Assembly: GCF_014705715.1 (NCBI RefSeq)
Contig: NZ_JACXLC010000001.1
Span: forward strand, 292,457-356,456
Length of the DNA: 64,000 nucleotides
DNA from: Erythrobacter rubeus
GTDB taxonomy: Bacteria; Pseudomonadota; Alphaproteobacteria; Sphingomonadales; Sphingomonadaceae
Reading direction: 5' to 3'
The position numbers and the translations under genes were made by a program. The notes beneath the pieces are model-generated. The model saw only the letters and a list, made by a program, of their open reading frames with translations. It ran no database searches and was not told the origin of the DNA. Within the stretch, counting starts at the first letter, position 1, and each line of letters begins with the position of its first letter. Shown in pieces: positions 31,994-41,346 of the stretch.

Positions 31994-33709
31994 ATGGTCC
32001 TAAACACATCTCGCCGCGCATTCATTTCCAGCACTGCCGCCCTCGCGACTGCGGCCTCCCTTCCCATGCCCGCCTGGGCGCGGGGTGGCGCACTGGCGCA
32101 TGCGAAAAACGGGTTTGGCGAGCGTTCCGGCGAAGATATCAACCTTTCGATCGGCGATGCGCATTTCACCACCGGCGGGCGGTCTGGTCATGCGTTCGCG
32201 GTCAATGGCACCGTGCCCGGCCCGCTGATTCGTTTGCGCGAAGGCCAGGATATTCGCCTGCACGTCACTAACAATCTGGATGAGGACAGCTCGATCCATT
32301 GGCACGGATTGCTGCTTCCCTTCCAGTTCGACGGCGTCCCCGGTGTGAGCTTCCCCGGTATCAAGCCGGGTGAGACCTTCACCTATGAATTTCCGGTGCG
32401 CCAGAACGGCACCTATTGGTGGCACTCCCATTCTGGGCTTCAGGAGCAAGCCGGTCATTACGGTCCGATCATTGTCGAAAGTAATGAGCCAGACCCGCGC
32501 TACGACCGCGATTACGTCGTGCTGCTGAGCGAGTTCACGCCGATTCACCCGCATGAGATCATGCGTAAGCTCAAGGTCGGCGAGCATTACTTTAATCGCC
32601 AGATGCAGACCATGCGCGAGGGCGAGATGTCCGGCGAAATGCGCCGCATGTGGGGTCAGATGCGGATGAACCCGCGCGATATCTCGGACGTCACGGGCAC
32701 GACTTACACCTACCTCATAAATGGCCACGGGCCTGCCGATAACCTCCAGCTGGAGTTCCGGCCTGGCGAGCGGGTTCGCCTGCGCGTCATCAACGGAAGC
32801 GCGATGAGCTTCTTCAATGTCCGCATTCCCGGCGTTCCGATGACGGTCATTCAGGCCGACGGGCAGGACGTGGACGAGGTCGAGGTCGACGAGTTCCAGA
32901 TCGGCGTTGCGGAGACGTATGACGTGATTGTCGCGCCTGCTGACGGCAGCCATGCGATCGTCGCCGAAGCCATGGACCGCAGCGGTATGGGAGTTGCCAG
33001 CCTAACAAGCCACAAAGGGCATATCGCGACGCCGCCTGCACTGCGTGAGACGCCTACCCTGACGATGACCGATATGGGGATGATGGACCATTCGGCGCAT
33101 GCGGCGATGGGGCACGACATGGGCGATATGGCCGATATGGATCACAACATGCGCGATACCTCGCTGCTGCCCGCCGATGTCAAAGTCGGTCCCGGCATCG
33201 ATATGGTCGCGCCAATGCCGACCGACCGGATGGACTTTCCCGGCCTCGGCCTAGACAAGGTTCCACACCGCGTGCTGCGCTACACCGACCTCAAGGCCAA
33301 GCACATGAACCCGCACCGCGAAGTGGACCGCGAGATGGAGATCCATCTCACCGGCAACATGGAACGCTATATGTGGAGCTTCGATGGCAAGAAGTTTACC
33401 AGCGTCACCGATGACCCGATCCGCTTTGGCTATGACGAGCGCGTTCGCGTGAAGCTGGTCAACCAGACCATGATGGCGCATCCGATCCATCTGCACGGCC
33501 ACTTTTTCGAGATGGTGAACGGTGCGGATCACATGCACCAGCCTTTGAAGCATACCGTGATCGTGCAGCCGGGCGGGACAGCGACATTCGACCTTACCGC
33601 CAATGAACCGGGCGACTGGGCATTTCACTGCCACCTGCTCTATCACATGCATGCGGGCATGATGCAGGTGGTGACGGTGCGTCCGTTCCCGGAAGGCTCG
33701 CTCTCCTAA
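31994..33709 (+). CDS. copA: CopA, periplasmic multicopper oxidase (copper resistance)
   Basis: A 571-residue multicopper oxidase exported by the Tat system (TSRRAFISSTAALATAAS). The copper motifs are complete: HWHGLLLPFQFDG, WWHSHSGLQEQ, HPIHLHGHFFEM and the type I/trinuclear HCHLLYHMHAGMM. A Met/His-rich insert at about residues 355-385 (MTDMGMMDHSAHAAMGHDMG) is the copper-binding domain of PcoA/CopA. It oxidises Cu(I) to less toxic Cu(II) in the periplasm. The stop overlaps the copB start (TAATG). The start ATG follows a weak purine stretch. Confidence 0.95.
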   Translation: MVLNTSRRAFISSTAALATAASLPMPAWARGGALAHAKNGFGERSGEDINLSIGDAHFTTGGRSGHAFAVNGTVPGPLIRLREGQDIRLHVTNNLDEDSSIHWHGLLLPFQFDGVPGVSFPGIKPGETFTYEFPVRQNGTYWWHSHSGLQEQAGHYGPIIVESNEPDPRYDRDYVVLLSEFTPIHPHEIMRKLKVGEHYFNRQMQTMREGEMSGEMRRMWGQMRMNPRDISDVTGTTYTYLINGHGPADNLQLEFRPGERVRLRVINGSAMSFFNVRIPGVPMTVIQADGQDVDEVEVDEFQIGVAETYDVIVAPADGSHAIVAEAMDRSGMGVASLTSHKGHIATPPALRETPTLTMTDMGMMDHSAHAAMGHDMGDMADMDHNMRDTSLLPADVKVGPGIDMVAPMPTDRMDFPGLGLDKVPHRVLRYTDLKAKHMNPHREVDREMEIHLTGNMERYMWSFDGKKFTSVTDDPIRFGYDERVRVKLVNQTMMAHPIHLHGHFFEMVNGADHMHQPLKHTVIVQPGGTATFDLTANEPGDWAFHCHLLYHMHAGMMQVVTVRPFPEGSLS

Positions 33710-34866
33710 TGCGTTTCCTTTTGTTTGCGACCGCGGCACTCGCCGCCGCCCCGGTTGGCGCCCAGGATCACTCGGCGCACGGATCGCATCAGCACGGCAC
33801 CGAGCCGGAGCAGTCTGAACCAGACACCGAAGTCGATCACTGCGCGATGGGCCATCTCCCGCCCGAAAAATGCCCGCCCAAGAATGAAGCGGACCCGCCT
33901 GAGAGCACGGACCATTCGCAGCACGGCGAGAAAGGCCAAACAGAACACAGCGAGATGGCCCATGGCGGCATGGACCATGCTGAAATGGATCACAGCCAGC
34001 ATCAGCAAGGGGCCGAGACCGATGAAGGCGGCATGGACCATTCGCAGATGGACCATTCGCAAATGGATCACAGCGCGCACGGCGGATCAGTCGATAAATC
34101 CGCACCGGGCGCAGCGCCTGAAACCGCCGTCCCCGATCGCGCGTTCGACGGCCCGCGCCATGCAGCCGATGCGATCTGGGGCGAGAACGCAATGGCGCCC
34201 AGCCGCCGCAATCTCGCTCGTGAAAATGGCGGAATGCGCACCGGCATGGTCATGCTGGAACGGATTGAGGCGCGGATCGCTGCGGATAGCGGCGAAGACG
34301 GCTATTTGTGGGACGCACAAGCCTTTTACGGCGGCGACATCAATCGCTTTGTCCTCAAGACCGAAGGCGAAGGAGAGTTCGGCGGCGAGCTCGAAGAGGC
34401 CGAGATTCAGGCGCTCTACAGCCGCGCCATCGGCCCGTTCTTCGATTTTCAGGCCGGCGTCCGCTTCGATCCGGAACCCGACACGCGCGGGCATCTGGTG
34501 GTCGGCATACAGGGCCTTGCGCCCTACATGTTCAAGATCGACAGCGCGCTGTTTCTGTCGGATCGAGGCGATCTCACCGCACGGATCGAAGGTGAATACG
34601 ATCAGCGTATCACCCAGCAATTGATCCTGCAGCCGCGCATCGAAATCGAGCTGGCCGCGCAGGACATTCCCGAACGTGAGATCGGCGCAGGGGTCACATC
34701 AATCGAACCCGGGCTAAGGCTGCGGTACGAGTTCCAGCCCGAATTCGCGCCCTATATCGGCATCGAATACGAAGTTGCACTCGGTGAGACCGCCGATATA
34801 GCCCGGGCCTCGGGTGAAGATCCTGACAGGCTTAAGATCTTGGTGGGACTGCGCGCTTGGTTCTGA
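33709..34866 (+). CDS. copB: CopB, copper-resistance outer-membrane protein
   Basis: A 385-residue protein: signal peptide (LLFATAALAAAPVGAQ), then a long His/Met/Asp-rich copper-binding segment with repeated MDHSQMDHSQ and EMAHGGMDH units (to about residue 130), then the conserved CopB domain (AMAPSRRNLARENGGM, GLAPYMFKIDSALFLSDRGD, YEFQPEFAPYIGIEYE). It ends in an aromatic-rich LRAWF as outer-membrane barrels do. It works with CopA, with which it overlaps by one base (TAATG). Confidence 0.95.
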   Translation: MRFLLFATAALAAAPVGAQDHSAHGSHQHGTEPEQSEPDTEVDHCAMGHLPPEKCPPKNEADPPESTDHSQHGEKGQTEHSEMAHGGMDHAEMDHSQHQQGAETDEGGMDHSQMDHSQMDHSAHGGSVDKSAPGAAPETAVPDRAFDGPRHAADAIWGENAMAPSRRNLARENGGMRTGMVMLERIEARIAADSGEDGYLWDAQAFYGGDINRFVLKTEGEGEFGGELEEAEIQALYSRAIGPFFDFQAGVRFDPEPDTRGHLVVGIQGLAPYMFKIDSALFLSDRGDLTARIEGEYDQRITQQLILQPRIEIELAAQDIPEREIGAGVTSIEPGLRLRYEFQPEFAPYIGIEYEVALGETADIARASGEDPDRLKILVGLRAWF

Positions 34867-35166
34867 CCGGTTCTGCGGAGCAAACCTGAGCCTCTATGTC
34901 CGCTTCTCAATGATGTCAGCCTGTTGGCGGACGGTCCGGAATCGGCCCACAGGCTGGCCCGCAATTCGAAACAGTTTGCCTGTGCTCTGGGCGTCTTTCA
35001 CTTCACCAATACCGGTGAGTCGGTGAGATGCGAATGTTGCACGGGCCCGTTCCGAGCACTGAAAACGACCTGATGCGCACCGCTGGTCAGCAGTTCGATG
35101 TTCAGTTCATCTTTACACAAGTTCACTTCAACTCTTCACAGGCACAGTATCCCTAGTTTTCCGTGC

Positions 35167-35185
35167 CCTACAGGAATTCTGTAGG
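35167..35185. promoter_or_regulatory. Perfect inverted repeat upstream of the exporter operon
   Basis: CCTACAG and CTGTAGG flank GAATT, 68 bases before the HlyD start. A dyad of this shape resembles LuxR-type boxes in its CTGTAGG arm but has the arms in a different arrangement; it may be an operator for the C39-exporter operon. The remaining 386-base gap from 34867 to 35252 contains no recognisable gene. Confidence 0.4.
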
Positions 35186-35252
35186 CTAGTAATTGACGAT
35201 TAGAACATGCTCACCTCAGGCGTCAGTCGAACGCTTTGGGTCGCCGTTTTTG

Positions 35253-36494
35253 ATGAACATCTTTCGTCCAGAGGCTCTGGAACAAACGTCCGAGCGCTTG
35301 CATGGTGAGGTCGTTTTCACACAGCCTGTCACGACCAAGCTTTTCGCGGGTGTACTCTTCGCAGTCTTAGCAATTGGTGCGGTCTGGGTTTCGATCGGAA
35401 CTTATGCGCGGATAGAGACTGTACCCGGAATTCTTAAGACCGACATCGCCAGCGCTAAGATCGTAGCGCCGCAATCTGGCGTAGTGACCAAGCTTCTCGT
35501 TGACGAGGGTCAGTTCGTTGAGCAGGGGCAAGTGCTCCTTGAGATCAATTCCGACCGCGAGACCGCAGCGGGCGGAGAGGTCGCGGGTAGAGGTATCGGA
35601 GCCCTGACTGAGCGCCGAGCGCTGACCCAAGCGCAAATGTCGCTTGCCACCAGTCGGGCTTCCGCAGAGCGCGCACGTCTTAGAGCTGTCATTGAGTCGG
35701 CTTCTCAGGACACCGCCAATCTCGCCGAGCAGATCGAGCTGCAGAAACAGGTGGTCGCTTCCAACCAGCAGATTTTCGACCAAATCGTGGAAGTGGTCGA
35801 AAAGGGGTTCGTTTCACGGGTGGAGTTCGAGCGGCGAAGGCAAACGCTGCTTTCCTCGCAGCAGGCGCTGGCTAATCTCAAGCAGCGCCGAACTGCAAGT
35901 CTGTCGCAGGCCTCACAGGCGCGCAGTCAGCTGGCGAGCGTCGATATTGAAGCACAGCAGGGCATCTCGCAGCTGAATGAGAACCTGCAGGCCATGGCCG
36001 CGGAGCAGGCGCGCCTGGAGGGGGAGCGCAGCTACGTGCTTAAAGCGCCGATAAGCGGGAGAGTGACGGCGCTCGCAATTGGCAAGGGACGGCCATCGCA
36101 GGTGGGCCGACCGCTTATGGTGATCGTTCCGTCCGATGCTGAGCTAACCGCAGAACTGTACGCGCCCACCCGCTCAATCGGATTTGTCGAACCAGGTGAG
36201 GAAACCCGCCTGCTCTACGACGCCTTCCCCTACCAACGGTTTGGCAGCTTCGGCGGCAAGGTCGTGTCAGTTTCGCGCATCGCGGTCGACCCCAGAGAGA
36301 CTGATATTCCCTTTCCATTCGAAGAGCCGGTCTACCGCGTGAGAGTCCACCTCGATCAGCAGAATATCGAAGGCTTCGGCAAACCCGCGCCTCTCCAGGC
36401 TGGTATGACGTTGAAGGCTAATATCGTGCTCGAACGCCAGACATTCCTTGCCTGGCTTCTCCAGCCCCTCAACGCTGTTCTGAACAGAACCTGA
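35253..36494 (+). CDS. HlyD-family membrane fusion protein (bacteriocin exporter adaptor)
   Basis: A 413-residue adaptor with an N-terminal segment spanning the inner membrane (LFAGVLFAVLAIGAVWVSIG), a biotinyl-lipoyl-like half-motif (ILKTDIASAKIVAPQSGVV), a long coiled-coil hairpin (about residues 115-255) and the matching second half (RSYVLKAPISGRVTAL). Such proteins bridge an ABC exporter to the outer membrane. The ATG at 35253 is preferred to a TTG at 35193 because the membrane segment follows at the usual distance. It overlaps the exporter gene (TGATGA). Confidence 0.92.
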   Translation: MNIFRPEALEQTSERLHGEVVFTQPVTTKLFAGVLFAVLAIGAVWVSIGTYARIETVPGILKTDIASAKIVAPQSGVVTKLLVDEGQFVEQGQVLLEINSDRETAAGGEVAGRGIGALTERRALTQAQMSLATSRASAERARLRAVIESASQDTANLAEQIELQKQVVASNQQIFDQIVEVVEKGFVSRVEFERRRQTLLSSQQALANLKQRRTASLSQASQARSQLASVDIEAQQGISQLNENLQAMAAEQARLEGERSYVLKAPISGRVTALAIGKGRPSQVGRPLMVIVPSDAELTAELYAPTRSIGFVEPGEETRLLYDAFPYQRFGSFGGKVVSVSRIAVDPRETDIPFPFEEPVYRVRVHLDQQNIEGFGKPAPLQAGMTLKANIVLERQTFLAWLLQPLNAVLNRT

Positions 36495-38734
36495 TGAATT
36501 CACCGGTCGATCTCATCGAATTCTCAGGGCGGAGGAGAACGCCCTACCTCCCGCAAGGGGAGGCCAGCGAGTGCGCCCTCGCATGCCTAGCAATGGTGGC
36601 CGGTTTCCACGGTTACAAAACCGACCTTATCGCGCTGCGTCAGCGCTTTGGTATGAGCCTGAAGGGCGCAAACCTGAAGCAAATAATGGAGGTCGCGGAG
36701 GATGTCGGTTTCAATGCCCGGCCGCTACGGGGGGATATTGACGATCTCCCGCATCTCTCGATGCCAGCCATACTGCACTGGAACCTCAATCATTTCGTAG
36801 TCCTCACCGCTGTCACCGGCGGGGTGCGAAGAACACGCTATCACATGCACGATCCCGCGCGCGGCGCGATAGTGTTGAGCGAGGCGGAGGTGTCGCGGTG
36901 CTGGACCGGCGTCGCCCTAGAACTTTTGCCTTCCGAAAGCTTCCAGCCGAAAATCGACCGCAAGCAAATGAACATCACCCAGTTGTGGTCAAAGATGACC
37001 GGGTTTTGGGGCACAATTCGTCAAGTGGTATTGCTGTCGTTGGTTATGCAGCTGGTGGTGCTGGCGACGCCGTTCTTCCTTCAGATCTCGATCGATACGG
37101 TCTTTCCTGCTTTCGATACCAACTTGCTATTGATGTTAGCTCTGGGCTTCGGCGGGCTGACGGTGGTGAACCTGCTAGCAAGCTGGCTGCGATCGCTGAT
37201 TCTTGTGACGCTGAGTAACTCGCTTTCCTACCAAGTGATCACTAACCTTTTTCGTCACCTAGTTCGCCTGCCGCTCGACTATTTCGAGAAGCGCCATGTT
37301 GGCGACATCATCTCACGGTTTGGTTCGACGCAGCCAATCAGCCAGCTGATCAGCCAAGGTATGATCGCAGCATTTATCGACGGGCTGATGGCGATCCTCA
37401 CGCTGGCACTCATGTTCATTTACTCGCCGCTACTCGGCGGTGTCGCTTGCGCGGCACTGACGGCCTATGCCGGCCTTAGATTAGCATTCCTACAATCAAT
37501 CAAGCTGCGCAATCTCGACGTCATCACGACGATGGCGAAGGAAAACACGAACTTTATCGAAAGCGTGCGCGGCATCTCGGCGATCAAGGCTTTCGGACAG
37601 GAAGGGAACCGTCAGCGGCTTTGGCAGAAGAGTAAGGCCGATGCGGTCAACGCGCAGGTCAAGCTCGGTCGGTTGCAGGCCGCGTTCGACGCACTTGGCC
37701 AGTTCGTGATCGGCATAGAGCGGGTGATCTTCGTCTATGTCGCTATCGGCCTTGCTTTCGACAGCATCCTGACTGTGGGAATGATCTTCGCATTTCAGGC
37801 CTACAAGCAGCAATTCCTCGATGCGGGGATGCGTCTCACCGAACAGGCAATCAATTACCAGATCGTCAAGGTACATCTTACGCGCATTGCCGACATTGCA
37901 TTGTCACCGCTGGAGGAGAACGACGAGGATAAAGGCAACGAGAATCCCGACTTCACGAAGCCGCTGGCGCTTAGTCGGGTGTATTACCGGTACGGTTCGA
38001 ACGAGCAGATGGTGCTTCAGGGCGTCAATCTTAAGATTGAACCTGGCGAATTTATCGCGATCACCGGTCCATCAGGGGGCGGCAAGACTACGTTGATGAA
38101 AGTACTGATGGGCCTGTTCGAACCGACGCAAGGAGAGGTGCGGCTCGGTACACGCCCGATCTCCTCCTATCGCAAGGCCAAGTATCGTCGTGCGATCGGT
38201 TCGGTGGCGCAGGGCGACATGCTCTATGCTGGATCGCTCGCCGAGAACATCGCATTCTTTGATCCCGAGTTAAATATGGTGCGCGTTCGCGAGGTCGCTC
38301 GCATGGCGCAGATCGATGCCGATATCGAGGCGATGGCTATGGGCTACGAGACGCTCGTTGGTGATATGGGTTCAGTGCTGTCCGGCGGACAGTTGCAGCG
38401 CGTGCTTCTTGCAAGGGCACTTTATCCCGACCCCAAACTCCTCATTCTCGATGAGGGAACAGCTAATCTCGACGCAGAGAATGAGGCAAAAATCCTCGAC
38501 GCGCTGAAAGGTCTCGAAATCACTCGGATCGCGGTGGCGCACCGGCCAGCGACACTTAAAGTCGCCGAACGCGTCTTCGAATGTCGCGGAGGATATTTTC
38601 GCGAGCAGCCCAACGGACCGCAGCGGTCGCAAAAGGCGTCCGAGGAAATCAAAAAGTTGCTCCAAGGCCGTGTGGAGGGGAAAGCCCAGCCAAAGCGGCA
38701 AGAGGCCGAAACTGAATTACAGGGCGAGGCTTGA
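36494..38734 (+). CDS. Peptidase-containing ABC exporter (C39, PCAT) for double-glycine-leader peptides
   Basis: A 746-residue fusion of an N-terminal C39 peptidase, six membrane helices and a nucleotide-binding domain. The peptidase is intact: Gln21 (oxyanion) and Cys27 in PQGEASECALACLAM, His in LHWNLNHFVVL and Asp in HMHDPARG. The ATPase has Walker A GPSGGGKTT, signature LSGGQLQR and Walker B LLILDEGTANLD. PCATs cut leaders after GG and export the mature peptide; a fitting substrate is encoded at 40141. A C-terminal tail rich in Lys/Glu/Gln follows the ATPase. The start overlaps the HlyD stop. Confidence 0.95.
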   Translation: MNSPVDLIEFSGRRRTPYLPQGEASECALACLAMVAGFHGYKTDLIALRQRFGMSLKGANLKQIMEVAEDVGFNARPLRGDIDDLPHLSMPAILHWNLNHFVVLTAVTGGVRRTRYHMHDPARGAIVLSEAEVSRCWTGVALELLPSESFQPKIDRKQMNITQLWSKMTGFWGTIRQVVLLSLVMQLVVLATPFFLQISIDTVFPAFDTNLLLMLALGFGGLTVVNLLASWLRSLILVTLSNSLSYQVITNLFRHLVRLPLDYFEKRHVGDIISRFGSTQPISQLISQGMIAAFIDGLMAILTLALMFIYSPLLGGVACAALTAYAGLRLAFLQSIKLRNLDVITTMAKENTNFIESVRGISAIKAFGQEGNRQRLWQKSKADAVNAQVKLGRLQAAFDALGQFVIGIERVIFVYVAIGLAFDSILTVGMIFAFQAYKQQFLDAGMRLTEQAINYQIVKVHLTRIADIALSPLEENDEDKGNENPDFTKPLALSRVYYRYGSNEQMVLQGVNLKIEPGEFIAITGPSGGGKTTLMKVLMGLFEPTQGEVRLGTRPISSYRKAKYRRAIGSVAQGDMLYAGSLAENIAFFDPELNMVRVREVARMAQIDADIEAMAMGYETLVGDMGSVLSGGQLQRVLLARALYPDPKLLILDEGTANLDAENEAKILDALKGLEITRIAVAHRPATLKVAERVFECRGGYFREQPNGPQRSQKASEEIKKLLQGRVEGKAQPKRQEAETELQGEA

Positions 38735-38739
38735 GCACC

Positions 38740-39324
38740 ATGTTCTTTGACCACCCCAAAAGTCTAATTTTCGTTCACAATCCGAAGACGGGTGGTCGCT
38801 CGATTATCAAGTTTCTCGGACTGGATGATTCCGAACCATTCCGTTTCGCCCATGCGCCGAGCGAGCTAATTCGTAAGAAGTTCTTCCAGTCCGACTGGGA
38901 CAAATTCTTCTCATTCGCCTTCGTGCGCAATCCTTGGGAACGCTACGCCTCGCTTTACCGGTTCCAGCGGAGTCCCGCCTACGCGGCGATGATGGGCAAC
39001 AACTTTTCAGCGGTCATCGCTGCCCGCTTCGATCTCAACGAATGGGTCGAATTCAATGCGCGATCGGAAACGAAGAGCAACTGGTTTGGCATGGACCAGC
39101 AGTTGTGGTGGCGCGGCGTTTCGAAAGTGTACCGCTTCGATCAGCTTGCGGAGGCGCGCGAGGCACTCGCCAACCGTTTTGGTACGACCGGTGCGCTTCC
39201 GCACGAAAATTCGACACCCTCGCATCGCGGAATGGGCAGCGCGGATTTCACAGATCGCTCGATGTCGATAATCGCTGATCTCGACCGGGCAACTATCGAG
39301 GAGTTCGGTTTTGTTCCGGATTGA
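38740..39324 (+). CDS. Sulfotransferase-family protein in the exporter operon
   Basis: A 194-residue protein with the sulfotransferase PAPS-binding 5' loop (VHNPKTGGRSIIKFLG, Lys-Thr-Gly-Gly) near the N-terminus and the 3' phosphate motif (FVRNPWERYASLYRF). The size and motifs fit sulfotransferase family 2-like enzymes that sulfate carbohydrates, lipids or tyrosine. No substrate can be named, but its place between the PCAT and the Fic/precursor genes suggests modification of the exported product or of an envelope partner. The ATG at 38740 is preferred to TTG at 38731 because GAGG is better spaced. Confidence 0.85.
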   Translation: MFFDHPKSLIFVHNPKTGGRSIIKFLGLDDSEPFRFAHAPSELIRKKFFQSDWDKFFSFAFVRNPWERYASLYRFQRSPAYAAMMGNNFSAVIAARFDLNEWVEFNARSETKSNWFGMDQQLWWRGVSKVYRFDQLAEAREALANRFGTTGALPHENSTPSHRGMGSADFTDRSMSIIADLDRATIEEFGFVPD

Positions 39325-40120
39325 GGACGACACCCTTAAGTTGCGCCGGATGCCTCAGCCCGACCTACCAAGCGGGTTGAAGGACCAACTAGCGACCTTG
39401 GACTTGTCTAGCCTCGATGTCGAAGGGCTTGGACCGGACCGGTGGCCCATCGGCTTCGAACAGGACTTGCACCGGAAACGCTTCGCAAATTTCTCCCAGC
39501 CCTTCACCGGGACGGACTGCCTGGCTTATCTTGGCGTCGACTTCGTCCCGCGTTGGGGCGATATTTTGCAGGGGCGACCTGCGAGCGAGCTGGCTGCTTA
39601 TTTCATCTGGCTACGGATCGCGGAAAATCGATTTGACATTGACGCGGTAATTGATGCCAATCGCCTGCTCGGTGGCAGCGTCGCAATGCGGGCCGGCCAG
39701 ATCGTAAGTACGAGGTTCAAGTCCGGCCACCTCCTCCGGTTCGATTGCGATCAGGAGCCGCGGACATTTCTGCGTGAATGGTTGCGGGAATTCAATAAAC
39801 CATGCCTGCCCGATCAGGCGATTGAGCGTGGAATCTGGCTGTTCGTTGATTTTCTAGTGGCGCATCCCTTCTTTGAAGGGAATGGGCGGACCGCGCGCTT
39901 GCTTTTCCAAGCTTACCTGCACGCTCAAGGTCTGATGCCGGCCCCGCTTCTGCCGCTCAGCCCATTCATCTTCGCAAATGAAAAAGCTTACCTAAACGCT
40001 CTTTGGGCTTGGGAGTTTTTCGACCAGCCAGATGAATTTTACCGCTTCATGATTTCGGCAATCACGAAAATAAAGGAGGTCGCAAAGAATTCAAATAGAT
40101 CGTTTCAATTCCAGTTCTGA
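39311..40120 (+). CDS. Fic-domain protein in the exporter operon
   Basis: A 269-residue protein with an intact Fic core: HPFFEGNGRTARLLFQAY matches HxFx(D/E)GNGRxxR with catalytic His and Arg. Fic enzymes usually transfer AMP (sometimes phosphocholine, phosphate or UMP) to hydroxyl side chains. No clear (S/T)xxxE(G/N) inhibitory helix is visible. The TTG start at 39311 has GAGGAG seven bases upstream, and the gene overlaps the sulfotransferase by 14 bases, so translation is coupled. The next gene encodes the double-glycine-leader protein, making it a plausible modification target. Confidence 0.85.
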   Translation: MFRIEDDTLKLRRMPQPDLPSGLKDQLATLDLSSLDVEGLGPDRWPIGFEQDLHRKRFANFSQPFTGTDCLAYLGVDFVPRWGDILQGRPASELAAYFIWLRIAENRFDIDAVIDANRLLGGSVAMRAGQIVSTRFKSGHLLRFDCDQEPRTFLREWLREFNKPCLPDQAIERGIWLFVDFLVAHPFFEGNGRTARLLFQAYLHAQGLMPAPLLPLSPFIFANEKAYLNALWAWEFFDQPDEFYRFMISAITKIKEVAKNSNRSFQFQF

Positions 40121-40140
40121 AAACGCAAATGGAGAGATTC

Positions 40141-40941
40141 ATGCACAACAAGTTTCGTCCTCTTACAAATGAGGAACTCGCCTTGGTCAGCGGCGGCAAT
40201 GAGATCGTCGTGACCGGAACACCACCGGGCGGCGGTGGCGGTGGCGGCGGCGGTGGCTGGGGCTGGGGCTGGGGCGATGGCGGGGGCGGCGGCTCAGGCG
40301 GCTATGATGGCGGTGGAGGAGGCGGCGGAGGCGGGGACGACGACCCACCACCTCCCCCTCCGGGAATGGATGAAGAAACGGAGATCATTGTTGAAGGTAC
40401 GGTCGAAGCGCTGCAGGCTGATATCCAAAGTTACTTGGATGAATTAGGGCACGATTTCGACATAAAGGTGGGTGACCAGACCTTCAGGGCAAGTGATCTC
40501 GTTGAGAGCCTCGATGAGCTGGGTAAGGTGTTCGACGCCTATGAGGCTTACCAGCTGACAGATGATCTGCTTAACGGCGACGCCGGACTCGCCGATGCAA
40601 TTGCATTCGTCGGAGCACTTGCCGTCGGTGCCGGTGTCACTGCCGCCGCTGGCCCACTAGCGGGCTTCGCAGCAGGTGTCGCGGCAGGCTATCTCCTTCC
40701 GGGCGCAGCCAACTATGTCGTCGATCACCTAGCAACCGCTTACGATACGGTGTTGGCAGAGGCGGTTGATAGCACTGGCTACCAACCCGCTAATCCAAAT
40801 TGGGGGCCTGCGACTCAGACATATGATTTCCTACTGTACATATTTGGAATTCCCAATAATCCCGGTCCAGGTAGCGATCCATACTACCCACCCCCCGGAG
40901 GAGGTGGAGGCGGCTTCGACCCGCACTACAATATTCCCTGA
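40141..40941 (+). CDS. Double-glycine-leader secreted protein (266 residues), candidate large bacteriocin
   Basis: I do not recognise a named family. The N-terminus is an exact double-glycine leader: FRPLTNEELALVSGG with Leu at -12, Glu -8, Leu -7, Val -4, Gly -2 and -1 before the cut at residue 19. The mature part starts NEIVVTG, has a Gly-rich tract (GGGGWGWGWGD-type), an Asp/Pro run and an acidic helical region (TVEALQADIQSYLDELGHD). It then has a glycine-zipper segment (FVGALAVGAGVTAAAGPLAGFAAG) and a C-terminal Gly-rich tail ending DPHYNIP. GGAGAG sits four bases before the ATG at 40141; an ATG at 40129 is less likely. The zipper suggests membrane insertion; the whole looks like a PCAT substrate of the colicin V/microcin-like class. 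Confidence 0.8.
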   Translation: MHNKFRPLTNEELALVSGGNEIVVTGTPPGGGGGGGGGGWGWGWGDGGGGGSGGYDGGGGGGGGGDDDPPPPPPGMDEETEIIVEGTVEALQADIQSYLDELGHDFDIKVGDQTFRASDLVESLDELGKVFDAYEAYQLTDDLLNGDAGLADAIAFVGALAVGAGVTAAAGPLAGFAAGVAAGYLLPGAANYVVDHLATAYDTVLAEAVDSTGYQPANPNWGPATQTYDFLLYIFGIPNNPGPGSDPYYPPPGGGGGGFDPHYNIP

Positions 40942-40963
40942 TCTTCATCGTAGCGACGTAAGG

Positions 40964-40994
40964 TGGGTGTTGGACCAGTTGGCTCCAACACCCA
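40964..40994. terminator. Hairpin downstream of the leader-protein gene
   Basis: TGGGTGTTGGA and TCCAACACCCA (11-base perfect stem, nine-base loop) lie 22 bases after the stop codon. There is no following T-run, so it may be a weak terminator or an mRNA-stabilising hairpin that raises the ratio of leader protein to the genes after it. Confidence 0.5.
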
Positions 40995-41060
40995 TTGCCT
41001 TCAAGAGATCATCGCAACTCTGGTCTAACTTGTAACACGAGATTTCGTAGCGAGGGAAAA

Positions 41061-41345
41061 GTGCAAATCCGGCAAAAATGCCCCCATTGCGGGACGCCCA
41101 TCCCGTTTTCAAAAACTCAATTGGGACTTGGGAGCCCTTTCAGATGTGGGAATTGTCAAACAGAGTTGGTGATCCGAAAGAACTTCTTCCTGCCTTTGGG
41201 AGGCATCATTTTGTATTTTCTCGTAAACTCCTTTAGCTCTGGAGTTGGTTTTTCCATCGCTCTTTTTGTCAGCATCGCCTTCGGGATTTTCGCACTCCAG
41301 TCTGTTTTCATGCCAGTCGAAAGAGTTGAGGGCCCCAAGGGTTGA
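41061..41345 (+). CDS. Small zinc-ribbon membrane protein
   Basis: A 94-residue protein from a GTG start. The N-terminal third has two Cys pairs (QKCPHCGTPIPF and FRCGNCQTEL), forming a zinc ribbon like those of MJ0042-type proteins. Two hydrophobic segments follow (LGGIILYFLVNSFSS and GFSIALFVSIAFGIFAL). Its job is unknown. It lies after the hairpin and two bases before the lipoprotein hydrolase, in the same direction as the exporter operon. Immunity proteins of bacteriocins are often small membrane proteins, so this is a possible role, but a guess. Confidence 0.65.
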   Translation: MQIRQKCPHCGTPIPFSKTQLGLGSPFRCGNCQTELVIRKNFFLPLGGIILYFLVNSFSSGVGFSIALFVSIAFGIFALQSVFMPVERVEGPKG

Positions 41346-41346
41346 A

